From the NCBI GenBank assembly GCA_016705365.1, contig JADIYI010000009.1, positions 659,712 to 723,711 of the forward strand: a DNA stretch of 64,000 nucleotides. Direction: 5' to 3'. Shown one piece after another: positions 63,692 through 64,000 of this stretch. The DNA is from Gammaproteobacteria bacterium (lineage in GTDB: Bacteria; Pseudomonadota; Gammaproteobacteria; Pseudomonadales; UBA5518). The notes under the pieces are model-generated. The model was not told the origin of the DNA, did not search any database, and saw nothing but the letters and a program-made list of their open reading frames with translations. Each line of letters opens with the position of its first letter. Position 1 is the stretch's first letter. The position numbers and the translations under genes are program-made.

Positions 63692-64000
63692 CTTCATAAT
63701 CTCAAGATCCAGAATAATTTTTTTAACCATTCGGAAAGATCTCGATGAATTAAAGACTGCAGCTTTTACAATGTCTTCCCCTATAAATCTCTTGCAGTGC
63801 CTTACGGCTAACCGAATTTATCGGATCCGCTTGTTTTATGAATAATCGATCCATGGAAACACGAAGCTTCTGATATGGTCTTGCAAGAAGAGTCTTCGGA
63901 AAAATCTTGCTATCCAGAAAGCGTATCGATCGATAAAGAATCGGTAACTTACTTTTCCAGAGGTGTTAAACTTCTCTCCCAATTTAAATGTATATTCAGG
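63692..64000. other. AT-rich right edge, no recognised gene
   Basis: Short open frames only; none matches a family by eye. A final frame beginning near 63874 (MVLQEESSEKSCYPES) runs off the window and may be the start of another gene. Confidence 0.4.

Noticed and set aside
45000..64000. PEP-CTERM substrate proteins or exosortase genes
   Set aside because: No C-terminal VPEP-type sorting motif or exosortase transmembrane signature was found, despite prsK/prsR.

Overview
The window is the chromosome of a GC-rich gammaproteobacterium, probably in the Cellvibrionales/Pseudomonadales neighbourhood. Two syntenic blocks that are linked in Pseudomonas are both present: nadC - tRNA-Thr - pilA - pilBCD - coaE - yacG, and rpsT - proB - obgE - rpmA - rplU - ispB. 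No rRNA, CRISPR array or prophage is visible.

Layout. 1-4.2 kb: the 5' part of an acyltransferase-3 gene, a DUF1631 gene, nadC, a DUF503 gene and tRNA-Thr(CGT). 4.3-16.5 kb: a glycan island between tRNA-Thr and the type IV pilin gene, with GT4 and GT2 glycosyltransferases, a methyltransferase, a Wzx-type flippase, a sugar formyltransferase, a DegT aminotransferase and a large membrane-TPR protein directly downstream of pilA. pilA has a sigma-54 promoter. 17-21 kb: pilB, pilC, pilD. 21-24.8 kb: a second glycan cassette on the opposite strand (GtrA, methyltransferase, TMTC-like TPR membrane protein, GT2) that separates pilD from coaE-yacG. 25-40 kb: a lipase-like hydrolase, a TPR/GT9-like protein, a MinD-like ATPase with a long extension, Lon, a TIGR01777 epimerase, an HDAC-family deacetylase, Pcm, an aldehyde dehydrogenase, a tyrosine phosphatase with TetR regulator, and a SnoaL-like protein. 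40-45 kb: rpsT, proB, obgE, rpmA, rplU, ispB. 45-57 kb: a repeat-rich surface protein, a second DUF1631 gene, the prsK/prsR two-component pair of exosortase-A (XrtA/PEP-CTERM) exopolysaccharide loci, a degenerate CpsD-like kinase, a Wzz-type protein, a broken WecB/TagA-STAS gene and the XrtA-associated ATPase.

57-64 kb: a visibly more AT-rich stretch of broken genes: a frameshifted GT4, a B12-binding/radical-SAM remnant lacking its Fe-S motif, a decayed IS3-family element with terminal inverted repeats, and frameshifted GT2, sulfotransferase and GT2 genes. Frames can be followed across many short indels, so this is either real decay of an exopolysaccharide/sulfation locus or poor consensus near a contig end.

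Biological reading. The most interesting inference is a pilin (or surface glycan) modification system built into the pil locus. Pseudomonas aeruginosa keeps strain-specific pilin accessory genes in the same place, between pilA and tRNA-Thr. Here that place holds a candidate sugar pathway (DegT aminotransferase plus formyltransferase, consistent with a 4-formamido-4,6-dideoxyhexose), glycosyltransferases, a flippase, and a TPR membrane protein that could be the transferring enzyme. The 47-64 kb part is a separate, XrtA-type exopolysaccharide locus whose signalling genes are mostly intact and whose glycan genes are largely broken.
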